From Pseudoramibacter faecis (GTDB lineage Bacteria > Bacillota > Clostridia > Eubacteriales > Eubacteriaceae), in the NCBI RefSeq assembly GCF_036289405.1, contig NZ_JAYFFI010000018.1, positions 1-43,560 of the forward strand: 43,560 nt of DNA, given 5' to 3'. The position numbers and the translations under genes are program-made. Shown one piece after another: positions 1 through 8,433 of this stretch. Numbering within the stretch: position 1 is the stretch's first letter; the number at the start of each line of letters is the position of its first letter. The notes under the pieces are model-generated. The model ran no database searches and was not told where the DNA came from. It worked only from the letters and a program-made list of their open reading frames with translations.

Positions 1-27
1 CTCCGTTTGCTTTTGTGCTTCAGCCAT
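1..27 (-). CDS. 5' end of a gene cut by the window edge (predicted response regulator)
   Basis: An ATG on the minus strand at 27..25 opens a frame reading M-A-E-A-Q-K-Q-T-E before the window ends. It overlaps the end of the PocR-domain gene by 8 bases. The other two PocR genes here are each followed directly by an AraC-type response regulator, one also through an 8-base overlap. The response-regulator call therefore rests on context only. The nine visible codons show no recognisable receiver motif, so any downstream gene is possible. Confidence 0.4.
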
Positions 28-1204
28 CCGTACTGCGAGAACCGCCCGACGACTGCGTTAAAAGATTGGGAACGCGAATCAGCCAGCCCTCTCCCCTTTC
101 GAGGGAGAGCGCCTCGACTTCACAGATCCCTTCGCCAAAGATCGCTTCCAACTGCTTTTGAATCAAGCCGGCGTTTGGAAGCGGGGCTGAGGTGCATGTC
201 GAAAGAGCCGCATAACATTGCCGGGGTTGATCCTTATAAGGCGGGGTGTGAATGCGTCTCAACACGATCTGATCCCCTGCCAGAGCCGCCTCGATGCGCA
301 GACTGCCGCCGGCCATCAGAAGCGGCCCCGCTGTGTTGGCCATAAAGGCCAGCCAAATGCCTGCCGGGATCTGGCAGAACGCGAGATCCTCCGGAACTTG
401 CAGATCAATCTGCAGCCTATCCCCCAGGCGGACACCCTGCAATTTGAGAAAATCGGCAATATGCGCGGTTTCTCTTTCCACGGTCCAATAGGTTTCGTCG
501 CCGAAAATGGCCGTTTTGATAAAATCCGACAGCTGCACCAGATACGCATTGGTTTCCACGGCCCCTTCGATAATCGCCAGATTTGCCGCGGATATCAGGC
601 TGTCTAAAATCATTTGCCGCATCGCCGGCTGCTCCGGGTGCGACTTGCTACTGCGCGGTTGTGCTTTGGCGCCTTGTCTTGCCGGTTTCAAACAGACCTG
701 CTGACAAAATTGCGAGATCAGCTTCTCAATTATTTTGGCCAGCGCGCTACACTGGGCATAGCCCATGGTCGGTATTTTGCTGCAGAGTGCTTGTTCCGCT
801 GCCGTCAGCGCCAGGGTTGGGCTTTGGGTCAGGCGGTTCACCCGGATCATCTCCGAGGGCGCATCCGGGCAGTGAACCTGCCCGGTGATAAAACCGCCCA
901 GATACCGGTTGTCGACCACAATGGGAACGGCGATTTCCAAAAGCCCCACGTGGCAGAGATAAAGGTGACTTTGCAGGTCAATGCTGCCTTGAACACAGCC
1001 GTAGGCGTCGGAGGCCATGCAGCTGGTCAGTCCGTCCCGGCGTTTGCGCATTTCGCAGCAGAAGGGACAGAAGCCTACCAGCTCGGATACCGGCTTGCCC
1101 TGCGCGTTAACAATGACGTTGGCCATGCCTGTCGCATCAGAAATGAGCTGCTGCAGCACCAACAGTTCTTCGCCCCGCTCTGTCATCAGTTGGGTGATTT
1201 CCAT
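20..1204 (-). CDS. PocR-domain sensor with degenerate histidine-kinase region (pseudokinase)
   Basis: This 394-residue soluble protein has no membrane segments. Residues about 10-175 form a PocR ligand-binding domain. Its cysteine-rich stretch (CPFCCEMRKR, then SCMASDAYGC and LCHVGLLEIAVPI) is typical of that family, which is thought to sense small diols or related metabolites. The C-terminal half aligns with LytS/YesM-type kinases: SAANLAIIEGAVETN matches SAANLSILEGALRTN in the protein at 39846. However, the phospho-acceptor His is replaced by Gln (MRQMILDSL) and the N-box Asn is missing (AFMANTAGP). It is therefore probably a ligand-binding signalling protein without autokinase activity. 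It lies 94 bases downstream of the diol-dehydratase-like GRE on the same strand and probably regulates it. Start ATG 1204 follows a GAGGG site. Confidence 0.8.
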   Translation of the reverse strand: MEITQLMTERGEELLVLQQLISDATGMANVIVNAQGKPVSELVGFCPFCCEMRKRRDGLTSCMASDAYGCVQGSIDLQSHLYLCHVGLLEIAVPIVVDNRYLGGFITGQVHCPDAPSEMIRVNRLTQSPTLALTAAEQALCSKIPTMGYAQCSALAKIIEKLISQFCQQVCLKPARQGAKAQPRSSKSHPEQPAMRQMILDSLISAANLAIIEGAVETNAYLVQLSDFIKTAIFGDETYWTVERETAHIADFLKLQGVRLGDRLQIDLQVPEDLAFCQIPAGIWLAFMANTAGPLLMAGGSLRIEAALAGDQIVLRRIHTPPYKDQPRQCYAALSTCTSAPLPNAGLIQKQLEAIFGEGICEVEALSLERGEGWLIRVPNLLTQSSGGSRSTDG

Positions 1205-1298
1205 GACATGATCCCTCGTTTCATTTTGATGTTTTCATCATATCATGGTCCGGCGAGGATGTAAAATCGCCCAATCGTTTTTGCCGGCGCTTGCCGCC

Positions 1299-3851
1299 TT
1301 AGAAGGACTGCTCTGTCCGGTGGATGATATCGTTCTGCACTTCCTTGGCCAGTTCGACAAACATGGCGCTGTAACCGGCGACGCGGACCACGAGATCTCG
1401 ATATGCTTCCGGATGTTCCTGAGCATCCAGCAATTTGTCGCGGTTGACGACGTTAAACTGAATGTGCTGACCTTTGTGGGCAAAGTAACTGCGCACCAGC
1501 CCGGCGAAGTTCTTGAGGCCCTGATCTCCATCGACGCTTTCCGGCAGTAATTTCATATTGTAAAGGCTCCCGTTAGAAACCAGCTCGTGTTCCAGCTTGG
1601 CCACGGAGTTCGCCGCAGCCGTCGGGCCGTTGGTGTCCATTCCCGCTCTTGGCGAGCAGCCGTCGGCCAGAGGCTTTGTCGCCAGGCGGCCGTCGGCCAT
1701 GGCACCGACATCCTTCCCGAAGAGCACATTGGCCGAGACCGGATAAATCCCCGCCTGGAACTGACCGCCTCTTGGGTTCTTGTATTTTTGAACCTCGTAG
1801 CAATAGGCCTGTCCCACCTGCCGCGCGACCATATCCGCCGCGTCGATATCGTTGCCGTACCAGTCGGTGTTTTCCATGATGCGCTTGATCCGTTCGTATG
1901 GATTGTCACCGGCCGCCGCCGCGGGTTCGGATTTTATGGCGCCGCCTGCATCGATGGTGCCGCCTGCATCGCCGATCACCTTGATGATCGTGTCGTAAAT
2001 CGTCTGCTGGAGGTCGGCCGGCGCCTGGGTGGTGATGGTTTTGACGTTCGGGCAGCAGGCGATCGGTGTCAGCTCGCTGCTCACCGGATAACCGAAGTTG
2101 TGATCCAGCGCATCTTTGAGCTCTTCAAAGGTGACGTCTTTCTGCTCGAAGACGTGTTTTTTGATCGCGCAGAGAGAATCCCCGGCATCGGCCACCCCGA
2201 AGGCCTGCGGACCGCTGAAGTTATACTTCGCGCCGCCGGCGTTGATATCCGTTCCCCGGGCAATGCAGTCGGCCACAAAACCGGAGAGGAAGGGCAACGG
2301 CACCCGTTCCCGATGGGCGTAGTCCATCGAGTTGATGGCGTTGACCACCTGGCGGACGAAAAAGGCCAGCTGTGCTTTGAAGGCGGCGACAAAGGACTCG
2401 TAGGTTTTAAAGTCGCTCACTTCCCCGGTTTTCGGACCGATCTGATCGCCGCCGACCCGGCCGTTGTTCATGGTGATCTCGAGCACCTTGGCCACGTTGA
2501 AGAATCCGGCGTCGTGCCAGCCCTGTTCTTTTCCGGGAACCGAAGGCTCTACACAACCGATCAGACCGAAGTTTCTGGCGTCGTAAAGGTCGATGCCCCG
2601 GTTGACCAGCGCCGGGATGATAACCTCGTCGTTATACATGGCCGGCAGGCCGTAGCCCAGGCGGCAGAGCTCGCAGGCGCGGTATAAGAATTCGTCCGGG
2701 GTGCCCTCCCACACGCGGATAGAGAACGACGGCGCGCTCAGCCGCAGATGGGCCACCGTTTCGATCATCATGTAGGAAATGTCGTTGGTCGCGTCCTGGC
2801 CGTCTGCCGTCTGTCCGCCGGCGCCGATGTTCTGGAATACCTGATATCCGGCGAAAGCCTGAGCCGAGACCGCGTCGCGGACCTTGTTCAGATCGTTCAG
2901 CTTGACAAAAACGCAGTCGAGCAGCTCCTGGGCCTGATCGCGGGTCAGGCTCTGGTCGGCTTTAAAATACGGATACATATACTGGTCGAAGCGCCCCGGC
3001 GAGACAGAGTGTCCGCTGGATTCAAGCTGCACGATCATCTGGGTGAAGATGAAGGCCTGGCAGGCTTCCCAGAAGTTTTCCGCCGGATATTCCGGAACGC
3101 GGCGGCAGTTGGCGGCGATACGTTCGAGTTCCGCCTTGCGGGCCGGATCCGAACAGCCGGCCGCCAGGCTCTGCGCTTTGTCCGCATAGCGGTGGGCAAA
3201 TTTGATGGCCGCCGAGAAAATAATGATTTCCGCCTTCAGGAAGGCCGCCTTTTTCTGATAATCTGGATCCTGGGCTTCCAGCTGCTGCAGCACGGCCGCC
3301 GCTTCTTCGACGATGGCCCGGTAGCCCATGCCGATGGCTTTGGCGTAATCGATGATGATGTGACCGATTCCCGTGAACCAGTAGTTGCCGATGTTAAAGA
3401 CCGAATGGTTCATGCTGTTTTTGCTGTCTTCTTCCATGTAACTGAGGGTCAGGTCATTGATCGTCTTGCCGTCCCAATAGGGCAGCACGTCGCGCAGAAT
3501 CTGCTTATCCGCTTCTTCAATGACGAATTTGTCCGTCATTCGGTCGGCAATGGTGTCGAATTCTTCGATCAGCCATTTGTATGAGAATTCCGGATAAACC
3601 TGGCAGGAGCGGGTATGGCGGGTCAGCGTTCCGACGAGGAGTTCGTCGTCGCGGATGACCACCGGCAAATGGGTCAGGATGTGATCCATCGCCTTGGCCC
3701 GGCGCAGCACCATGGGCTCGTTTTCCGTGCGCCTGTAAGATTCCGTCAGCAGTTTTGCCCGATCGGATTCGATATGCGGGACCGCATCGATAATTTGGTT
3801 TCTCAGCCGTTCAATACGTTCTGTGGGCTTACTGAAGCCTTTTGCAATCAT
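1299..3851 (-). CDS. Glycyl radical enzyme, glycerol/1,2-diol dehydratase-like (GRE 1)
   Basis: This 850-residue cytosolic enzyme belongs to the pyruvate formate-lyase superfamily. Visible catalytic residues are Cys433 and Glu435 (IGCVEP), His164 (GIGH), His281-Ser282 (GHSVSPGRFDQ), Asp447 (GWHD) and the glycyl radical Gly826 (VRVAGYSA). His164, Ser282, Cys433, Glu435 and Asp447 have the same numbers as in Clostridium butyricum B12-independent glycerol dehydratase as I recall it. B12-independent dehydration of a vicinal diol to an aldehyde is therefore the best call. The family Tyr near 339 is Phe here, so glycerol itself may not be the substrate. About 63 extra residues (about 591-655) separate the two conserved halves and carry an amphipathic helix (LQQTIYDTIIKVIG). 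No activase is adjacent inside the window. AGGAGG precedes ATG 3851. Confidence 0.88.
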   Translation of the reverse strand: MIAKGFSKPTERIERLRNQIIDAVPHIESDRAKLLTESYRRTENEPMVLRRAKAMDHILTHLPVVIRDDELLVGTLTRHTRSCQVYPEFSYKWLIEEFDTIADRMTDKFVIEEADKQILRDVLPYWDGKTINDLTLSYMEEDSKNSMNHSVFNIGNYWFTGIGHIIIDYAKAIGMGYRAIVEEAAAVLQQLEAQDPDYQKKAAFLKAEIIIFSAAIKFAHRYADKAQSLAAGCSDPARKAELERIAANCRRVPEYPAENFWEACQAFIFTQMIVQLESSGHSVSPGRFDQYMYPYFKADQSLTRDQAQELLDCVFVKLNDLNKVRDAVSAQAFAGYQVFQNIGAGGQTADGQDATNDISYMMIETVAHLRLSAPSFSIRVWEGTPDEFLYRACELCRLGYGLPAMYNDEVIIPALVNRGIDLYDARNFGLIGCVEPSVPGKEQGWHDAGFFNVAKVLEITMNNGRVGGDQIGPKTGEVSDFKTYESFVAAFKAQLAFFVRQVVNAINSMDYAHRERVPLPFLSGFVADCIARGTDINAGGAKYNFSGPQAFGVADAGDSLCAIKKHVFEQKDVTFEELKDALDHNFGYPVSSELTPIACCPNVKTITTQAPADLQQTIYDTIIKVIGDAGGTIDAGGAIKSEPAAAAGDNPYERIKRIMENTDWYGNDIDAADMVARQVGQAYCYEVQKYKNPRGGQFQAGIYPVSANVLFGKDVGAMADGRLATKPLADGCSPRAGMDTNGPTAAANSVAKLEHELVSNGSLYNMKLLPESVDGDQGLKNFAGLVRSYFAHKGQHIQFNVVNRDKLLDAQEHPEAYRDLVVRVAGYSAMFVELAKEVQNDIIHRTEQSF

Positions 3852-3868
3852 ACTATTACCTCCTCAAA

Positions 3869-3935
3869 TGTGTCTGACACACCGATTATTTTGTATGATC
3901 ATTATAGAAAGTCCGTCGGCAGTCATACAGACACA
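3869..3935 (-). promoter_or_regulatory. GRE 1 promoter and TGTGTC operator
   Basis: On the minus strand a TATAAT -10 box lies at 3906..3901 with no good -35 box, as expected of an activator-dependent promoter. A perfect palindrome, TGTGTCTGACACA (3869-3881), lies between the -10 box and the ribosome-binding site. A matching half-site, CAGACACA, lies at 3928-3935 on the other side of the -10 box. The paired sites look like a regulator operator. The cognate regulator is unknown; the PocR system encoded downstream is a candidate. Confidence 0.5.
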
Positions 3936-4154
3936 ATAAAGACTAAATTCTTGCCAATTCGTCGACAGCGGCTGTCGTAAAATCGGTACGATCGAATACC
4001 GTCAGGTTTGAAAGCGATGGTTTCCGGGATCAGTTGTGTTGTCCCAGATCAAGCTGTTCAATCCAAACCATTCATTGACGGGAAGATAGTTTGGATTTTA
4101 TCGAGCTTCGGCGTTTTTTGTCCCCCTTTCGCCAGGCTCGGTTCGTTCCAACAC
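3936..4154. other. Intergenic stretch between GRE 1 and the MATE gene
   Basis: No convincing gene was found. An inverted repeat TCCAAAC...GTTTGGA spans about 4061-4095. It could be a weak hairpin or a protein site; nothing supports a function. Confidence 0.4.
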
Positions 4155-4184
4155 AAAAAAAGCACGGCGTATCCGTGCTTTTTT
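4155..4184 (-). terminator. Rho-independent terminator of the MATE gene
   Basis: Stem GCACGG/CCGTGC (4162-4167 and 4173-4178) has a 5-base loop. It is flanked by an A-run (4155-4161) and a T-run (4179-4184), so it can work in both directions. It starts ten bases past the MATE stop codon. Confidence 0.85.
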
Positions 4185-4193
4185 CGCGGAGAA

Positions 4194-5570
4194 TTATCGG
4201 AGATCCGACGGGGAAGCGGCGGCCTGAAAGGTTTTGTTGCGTTTCCACAGTCCGCTGAAATAATAGATCGCAAAGCTCGTGGCGGCGATGCCCCAGGTGG
4301 CGGGGAAGACGATGCCGACAATTTGATTCAGGGTGTGCAGATAACGCAGGGCGATGTTGAGAATGAGCACTCTAAAGCCGCAGAGAGTCACCATCGTAAT
4401 GACCATTGGCGAAGTGGTGGTGCCCGATCCGCGGATGGCTCCGGCGAGGACCTTCACAATGGCATAGAGGAAATACAGGCCATAGGCCGCGCGGCCGGTG
4501 CGCACGGAAAGCTCGATCACCCAGGGATCGGCCGAAAAGGCGCGAAAGATCGGATAGGCGGCGAGCATCGCGATGCCGGAGGTGATCAGCGTGATGCCGA
4601 TGCCCATCGCCAAGGCGACCTTGGTGCTGCGCTCGGCGCGTTTTAAATTGCCGGCGCCGAGATTTTGACTGACAAAGGTGGTGTTGGCCTGCCCGACGGA
4701 CCATTGGGGGAAATAAATGAAGCCCTCCACCTTGCCATAGGCGGCGTAGGCGGCCATGCTGGAGACGCCGAGACCGTTGATCCCCGTTTGAATCAGGATG
4801 TTGGCGAAGGTCATGAGCATGCTGCGGATGGCCTCGGGAACGGCCAGCTCCATGATACGCTTTGCCAGCGTGCGGTCGATGGTGATTCTGCGAGCTTCCA
4901 ATTTCCATTGATCCGGCAAGTGGATGAGGTAGCGCAGGGCGAGCATCGCGGAAAGACCCTGGGAGAGCACGGTGGCCAGCGCCGCGCCGGCGATGCCCCA
5001 ACGCAGGCCGAGCATAAAAAGGGCATCGGCGCCGATATTCACAAGTCCGCCGATAATCGCGTAGATCAGCGGGGAGCGGGCGTTGCCCAGCGCCCGGATG
5101 ATGCCGGTGGCCACGTTGTAGCAGACGATGGGAAACATCCCCAAAAGATAAATGCGGATATAGGTCAAGGCCAGATCCATGATGCGCTGGGGCACCTGCA
5201 TCCAGCGCAAAAACAGCGAACAGCCCAGAAGGCCGATGGCCATGGCGACGACCGACAAGATGATGACCAGTCCTATGGCGGTGTGGATGATGGCTTTGAG
5301 TTCTTCATCCTGCTTGGCGCCAAAAGCGTGGGCGGAAAGGACGCCGACGCCGACGCCCATCCCCATGAAAAAGCCGAGAATGCATACCGTGAGCAGGCTG
5401 GTGGAGCCGACGGCCGCGGAAGCCCCTTTGCCGACGATGTTGCCGACGAACATTAAATCGACGGTGTTGTAAAGCTGTTGGATCAGGCTGCTGCCCAAAA
5501 GCGGTAGGGAAAAGAAAAAAAGACCTTTAAAGATGGATCCCTGGGTCAGGTTTTTGCTTTGGTTGGCGAT
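4194..5570 (-). CDS. MATE family multidrug/toxin efflux transporter with apparent ATC start
   Basis: This is a polytopic membrane protein of about 458 residues. The N-terminal motif LPLLGSSLIQQLYNTVDLMF and a second half-repeat (VPEAIRSMLMTFANILIQTG) identify the MATE family, cation-coupled exporters of drugs or metabolites. Starting at ATC 5570 gives a normal N-terminus (IANQSKNLTQGS). A perfect AAAGGAGGT (5585-5577) sits 7 bases upstream of that ATC, and no ATG, GTG or TTG lies in that position. The only upstream in-frame ATG (5684) would add 38 residues of Arg/Pro-rich sequence that overlaps the preceding gene in another frame and does not look like transporter. The frame begins 25 bases inside the end of the small CGGC-protein gene, so the two are probably translationally coupled. 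The exported substrate is unknown. Confidence 0.8.
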   Translation of the reverse strand: MANQSKNLTQGSIFKGLFFFSLPLLGSSLIQQLYNTVDLMFVGNIVGKGASAAVGSTSLLTVCILGFFMGMGVGVGVLSAHAFGAKQDEELKAIIHTAIGLVIILSVVAMAIGLLGCSLFLRWMQVPQRIMDLALTYIRIYLLGMFPIVCYNVATGIIRALGNARSPLIYAIIGGLVNIGADALFMLGLRWGIAGAALATVLSQGLSAMLALRYLIHLPDQWKLEARRITIDRTLAKRIMELAVPEAIRSMLMTFANILIQTGINGLGVSSMAAYAAYGKVEGFIYFPQWSVGQANTTFVSQNLGAGNLKRAERSTKVALAMGIGITLITSGIAMLAAYPIFRAFSADPWVIELSVRTGRAAYGLYFLYAIVKVLAGAIRGSGTTTSPMVITMVTLCGFRVLILNIALRYLHTLNQIVGIVFPATWGIAATSFAIYYFSGLWKRNKTFQAAASPSDLR

Positions 5571-5830
5571 GGCGGGACCTCCTTTGGGATTTTTCGGCAG
5601 ACGCCGCGGCGGGCGGCGCCGTCGGTGATGTAAATCAGATGGCGGGTATTCAGAGCGGATACGTCTGCACAGCAGACCTGGCATCCGCAGATCACATAAA
5701 CGACGTCATAGGGGACGCCGGGTGCGGCGATTTCGACGGGATCGGGCAGACGGGCCATGAGCTGTTCGGCGCAGGCCTTGCGATCGTATTGCGGATTGCA
5801 ACCGCCGCAGAATTTGATACCGGTTGTCAT
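5546..5830 (-). CDS. Small cysteine-rich protein with CGGCNP motif
   Basis: A protein of 94 residues. ATG 5830 was chosen because GAGG lies 9 bases upstream; longer in-frame starts run through the upstream hairpin. It carries two cysteine clusters, FCGGCNPQYDRKAC near the N-terminus and VICGCQVCCAD in the middle, which suggests bound metal or an Fe-S cluster. There is no signal peptide or membrane segment. I recognise CGGCNP...YDR as a motif of small uncharacterised proteins in anaerobic Clostridia but cannot give a function. It lies between GRE 2 and the MATE gene on the same strand, and its last 25 bases overlap the apparent MATE start. Confidence 0.7.
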   Translation of the reverse strand: MTTGIKFCGGCNPQYDRKACAEQLMARLPDPVEIAAPGVPYDVVYVICGCQVCCADVSALNTRHLIYITDGAARRGVCRKIPKEVPPSPTKAKT

Positions 5831-5865
5831 AAGGGCCTCTTTTTGTCGTTGCGGAATACACGAAA

Positions 5866-5902
5866 GAACAGCCAGAAAACAACGGTCATTTTCTGGCTGT
5901 TC
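5866..5902 (-). terminator. Hairpin after GRE 2
   Basis: Perfect 14-base arms GAACAGCCAGAAAA (5866-5879) and TTTTCTGGCTGTTC (5889-5902) enclose a 9-base loop. It lies between the stop of GRE 2 and the small CGGC gene. The U-tract is short, so it may end or attenuate GRE 2 transcripts, or stabilise their 3' end. Confidence 0.6.
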
Positions 5903-5963
5903 TTCAAGAAGGAGCGCGGAGATGTCCGGCACCATCTTTCGCGCATGGGCTTAAAGCTGCAGA

Positions 5964-8342
5964 TTACCAGGAGCCGATTTCGGTTCGCTGGATGATATCG
6001 TCTTGAATGTCTTTGCCCAGTTCGACAAAGAAAGCCGAGTAGCCGGCCACGCGGACAAGCAGATCCTTGTGGTCTTCTGGATGTTTCTGGGCATCGATCA
6101 AGATATCGCGATCGATGATGTTGTACTGGGTGTGATAAATATCCAGGGTGCACTGGGTCTTTAACAGGTAGGCCATGTTGTTGAGCCCGGCTTCGCCTTC
6201 GAGCATTTCCGGTTCGATTTTCAGGTTCATCTGGGTGCCCTGGGTGAAGCGCGAGTGCGGCAGGTGGGAGATGGACTTGAGCAAGGCGGTGGCGCCTTTC
6301 ACATCGGTGCCGCCGGTGGCGCCGATTCCATCGGCCAGCGGGGCCCAAGCATTGCGGCCGGAGGGCAGCGCGCCGACGGATTTGCCGATCGGCACATTTC
6401 CGGAGACCGGCAGCATGCCGGCGGTCAGACGGCCAAATTTGGAGCCGTGGGCTTCAATGCAGTCGACGAGGTAGTTATAGATTTCGCCGACGCAGAAGTC
6501 CGCGCGTTCGTCGTCGTTGCCGTATTTCGGCGCGTCCATGCACAGCTGGTGAATGTCTTCATAGCCTTCAAAGTTGGCATCGAGGGCTTTGAGCATGTCG
6601 TCCATCGTGACTTTCTTTTCGTCGTAAACCAAATATTTGATGTCGGCCGCCGAGTTGATGATGTCGGCCTGGCCGATGATATTGATCCCGTTGCCGACAT
6701 TGTATTGCGCGCCGCCGTTGGCGTAGTCCTTCCCGACAACCATGCAGTTCGGATAAGTCAGGGAGAGGGCGGGCACCGGGCGATAGCGTTCGCTCAGATA
6801 GTCGAGATAGGAGTTCATGGACGCCATGACATCGACGAAATAGGCGATCTGCTTTTTAATGGCGGCCATGAAATCGCCGAAGGTTTTGAAGTCGCGGGGG
6901 TCGCCAGTTTGAATGGAGACCTGTTCGCCGGTGAGCCGGCTTTTACCGTTGGTCATGACCATGTCGACCACGCCGCCCATGCTGATTTCGCCGATATCGG
7001 TGTAGGATTTGAGCCGGCCTTCCAAATTGGTTTCCACACAGCCGCAGGGCGTCCAGTCCCAGGCTTCCGACAGCGGAATGCCTTTGTTGAGCAGCATGCG
7101 GATTCCGGCATCGTCGTGATAGATGGCCGGCATGGTGCGGCCCATGCGGATGCACTCGGCCGCCTTGCGCAGGAAGCTGTCCGGATTCTTGGCGATGTTG
7201 TAGCGCACCGTCATGTTGGGTTCTTTAAGCGCGGTGTCTTCGGTGGCCTGAATGGTCATATAGGACAATTCGTTGACGGCGTCGTTGCCGTATCGGTCGA
7301 TCCCGCCGGCGCAAACCTGGACGGTCATATTGTAGCCCGCGGAGAATTCGGCAGAGGCCGCATCCTGGAAGAGGCCCATTTCGGCGATCTTGATCCAGAA
7401 GCAGTCCATCAGTTCCTGGGCTTCGTCGTCGGTCAGGATGCCGGCGGCCAGGTCGTTTTTGTAGAAGTCATAGAGGTATTGGTCCATCCGCCCCAGGTTG
7501 TAGGACGAGGCGTTTTGTTCCATAAAGATGCCGTATTCATAGGTGAGCATGCACTGCAAGGCTTCATAGAAGGTGCGCGGGGCGTTTTCCGGCACGGCGC
7601 GGTTGACTTCGGCGATTTTGATCAGTTCGGCCTTGCGGGTCGGGTCGCTTTCTTCGGCGGCCATCTTTTCGGCAAGGTCGGCGTGGCGGTTGGCCAGCGC
7701 GATGATCCCTTCCGCGACGATGATTTCCGATCGATAGAAGATCATCTGTTCGACAGCATCTTCGCCGGCAGCGTCGTCGAGGGCCGCGAGCCTGGCTTCG
7801 GCTTCGGCCTTGATGCCGCCGACGCCTTTCGCGAGCAGGGTGGTCCAGCCCGGGGTGTTTTCGCCGTAGCCGCGGACAAATTTCTTATCGACATAGAGCA
7901 TGCCGCCGTCGCGCATGGTGCGCACGTCGTCGGGCATCATGGCGTTCCAGCGGTCGAGCACGCATTTGCCGCGCCAATAGGGGGCGATTTTATCCATAAA
8001 GACTTGCTTCGCGTCTTCGGAAAGGTAGAAGGGATCGTAGGGGCGGGTGCTGATGGTGTCGAGTTCCTTTTCGATGACCGAGCAGGCAGAGTCCGGATTT
8101 AAAATCCCGCAGCGGGGTTTGAAGCCGACGCCGCCGATGAGCAGTTCGTGGTCCTGAATGTAGATGTCCTTCTTTTCGCAGACGTTTTTGTAACCGGTGG
8201 CCTTCTGAATGGCCCAGGGCTGACCTTCGGACGCCTGGAAGCCTTCTGTCATGTACAGCGCGTCCCAAACATCCATATCGACGCGGGTGCTCAGATACTG
8301 CTGCCTTAACGCTTCGATGCGTTTCATATAATCCTTTGCCAT
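5964..8342 (-). CDS. Glycyl radical enzyme of unassigned class (GRE 2)
   Basis: This 792-residue member of the pyruvate formate-lyase superfamily has thiyl-radical Cys435 and Glu437 (CGCVET) and glycyl radical Gly767 (VRVAGYSAFF). A radical-SAM activase must install the radical. Its length is near hydroxyproline dehydratase, but the pocket differs. The diol-dehydratase His164 region reads RGYGENTPGW, the His-Ser pair reads NASSYNLGRMDQYLY, and the WHD motif is replaced by GRLKSYTDIGEISMGG. It is also unlike the hydroxyproline dehydratase sequence I remember around these sites, so I assign no substrate. It has a sigma-54 promoter (8417-8433) and AGGAGG before ATG 8342. Plausible functional partners on the same strand are the ferredoxin-less activase at 10647 and the opine-type dehydrogenase at 11824. 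Confidence 0.88.
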   Translation of the reverse strand: MAKDYMKRIEALRQQYLSTRVDMDVWDALYMTEGFQASEGQPWAIQKATGYKNVCEKKDIYIQDHELLIGGVGFKPRCGILNPDSACSVIEKELDTISTRPYDPFYLSEDAKQVFMDKIAPYWRGKCVLDRWNAMMPDDVRTMRDGGMLYVDKKFVRGYGENTPGWTTLLAKGVGGIKAEAEARLAALDDAAGEDAVEQMIFYRSEIIVAEGIIALANRHADLAEKMAAEESDPTRKAELIKIAEVNRAVPENAPRTFYEALQCMLTYEYGIFMEQNASSYNLGRMDQYLYDFYKNDLAAGILTDDEAQELMDCFWIKIAEMGLFQDAASAEFSAGYNMTVQVCAGGIDRYGNDAVNELSYMTIQATEDTALKEPNMTVRYNIAKNPDSFLRKAAECIRMGRTMPAIYHDDAGIRMLLNKGIPLSEAWDWTPCGCVETNLEGRLKSYTDIGEISMGGVVDMVMTNGKSRLTGEQVSIQTGDPRDFKTFGDFMAAIKKQIAYFVDVMASMNSYLDYLSERYRPVPALSLTYPNCMVVGKDYANGGAQYNVGNGINIIGQADIINSAADIKYLVYDEKKVTMDDMLKALDANFEGYEDIHQLCMDAPKYGNDDERADFCVGEIYNYLVDCIEAHGSKFGRLTAGMLPVSGNVPIGKSVGALPSGRNAWAPLADGIGATGGTDVKGATALLKSISHLPHSRFTQGTQMNLKIEPEMLEGEAGLNNMAYLLKTQCTLDIYHTQYNIIDRDILIDAQKHPEDHKDLLVRVAGYSAFFVELGKDIQDDIIQRTEIGSW

Positions 8343-8416
8343 AGTGATACCTCCTTCAAAATCGATGCACGATACATCGGGCCCGCGGGATGCGAGCTGC
8401 TTTGCTTATTTATATA

Positions 8417-8433
8417 CGCAAGCTTCGTGCCAA
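8417..8433 (-). promoter_or_regulatory. Sigma-54 (-24/-12) promoter of GRE 2
   Basis: The minus strand reads TTGGCACGAAGCTTGCG, with GG and GC separated by exactly 10 bases, matching the RpoN consensus TGGCAC-N5-TTGC. It points toward GRE 2, and the predicted transcript start lies about 60 bases upstream of ATG 8342. Transcription would need an enhancer-binding activator, and none is encoded in the window. Confidence 0.8.

Noticed and set aside
1587..2687. Long open frame antisense to GRE 1, and similar ones antisense to GRE 2 (6255-8102) and GRE 3 (34797-36290)
   Set aside because: They lie opposite strongly supported GRE genes, lack ribosome sites and family features, and are expected from high-GC codon use.
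4665..5456. Open frame on the plus strand opposite the MATE gene
   Set aside because: Asp/His/Gly-rich composition typical of antisense of membrane-protein genes; no start site and no family.
5964..8342. GRE 2 as a trans-4-hydroxyproline dehydratase
   Set aside because: Length is close, but the sequences around the active-site Cys and the pocket do not match the HypD sequence I remember, and no P5C reductase is adjacent.
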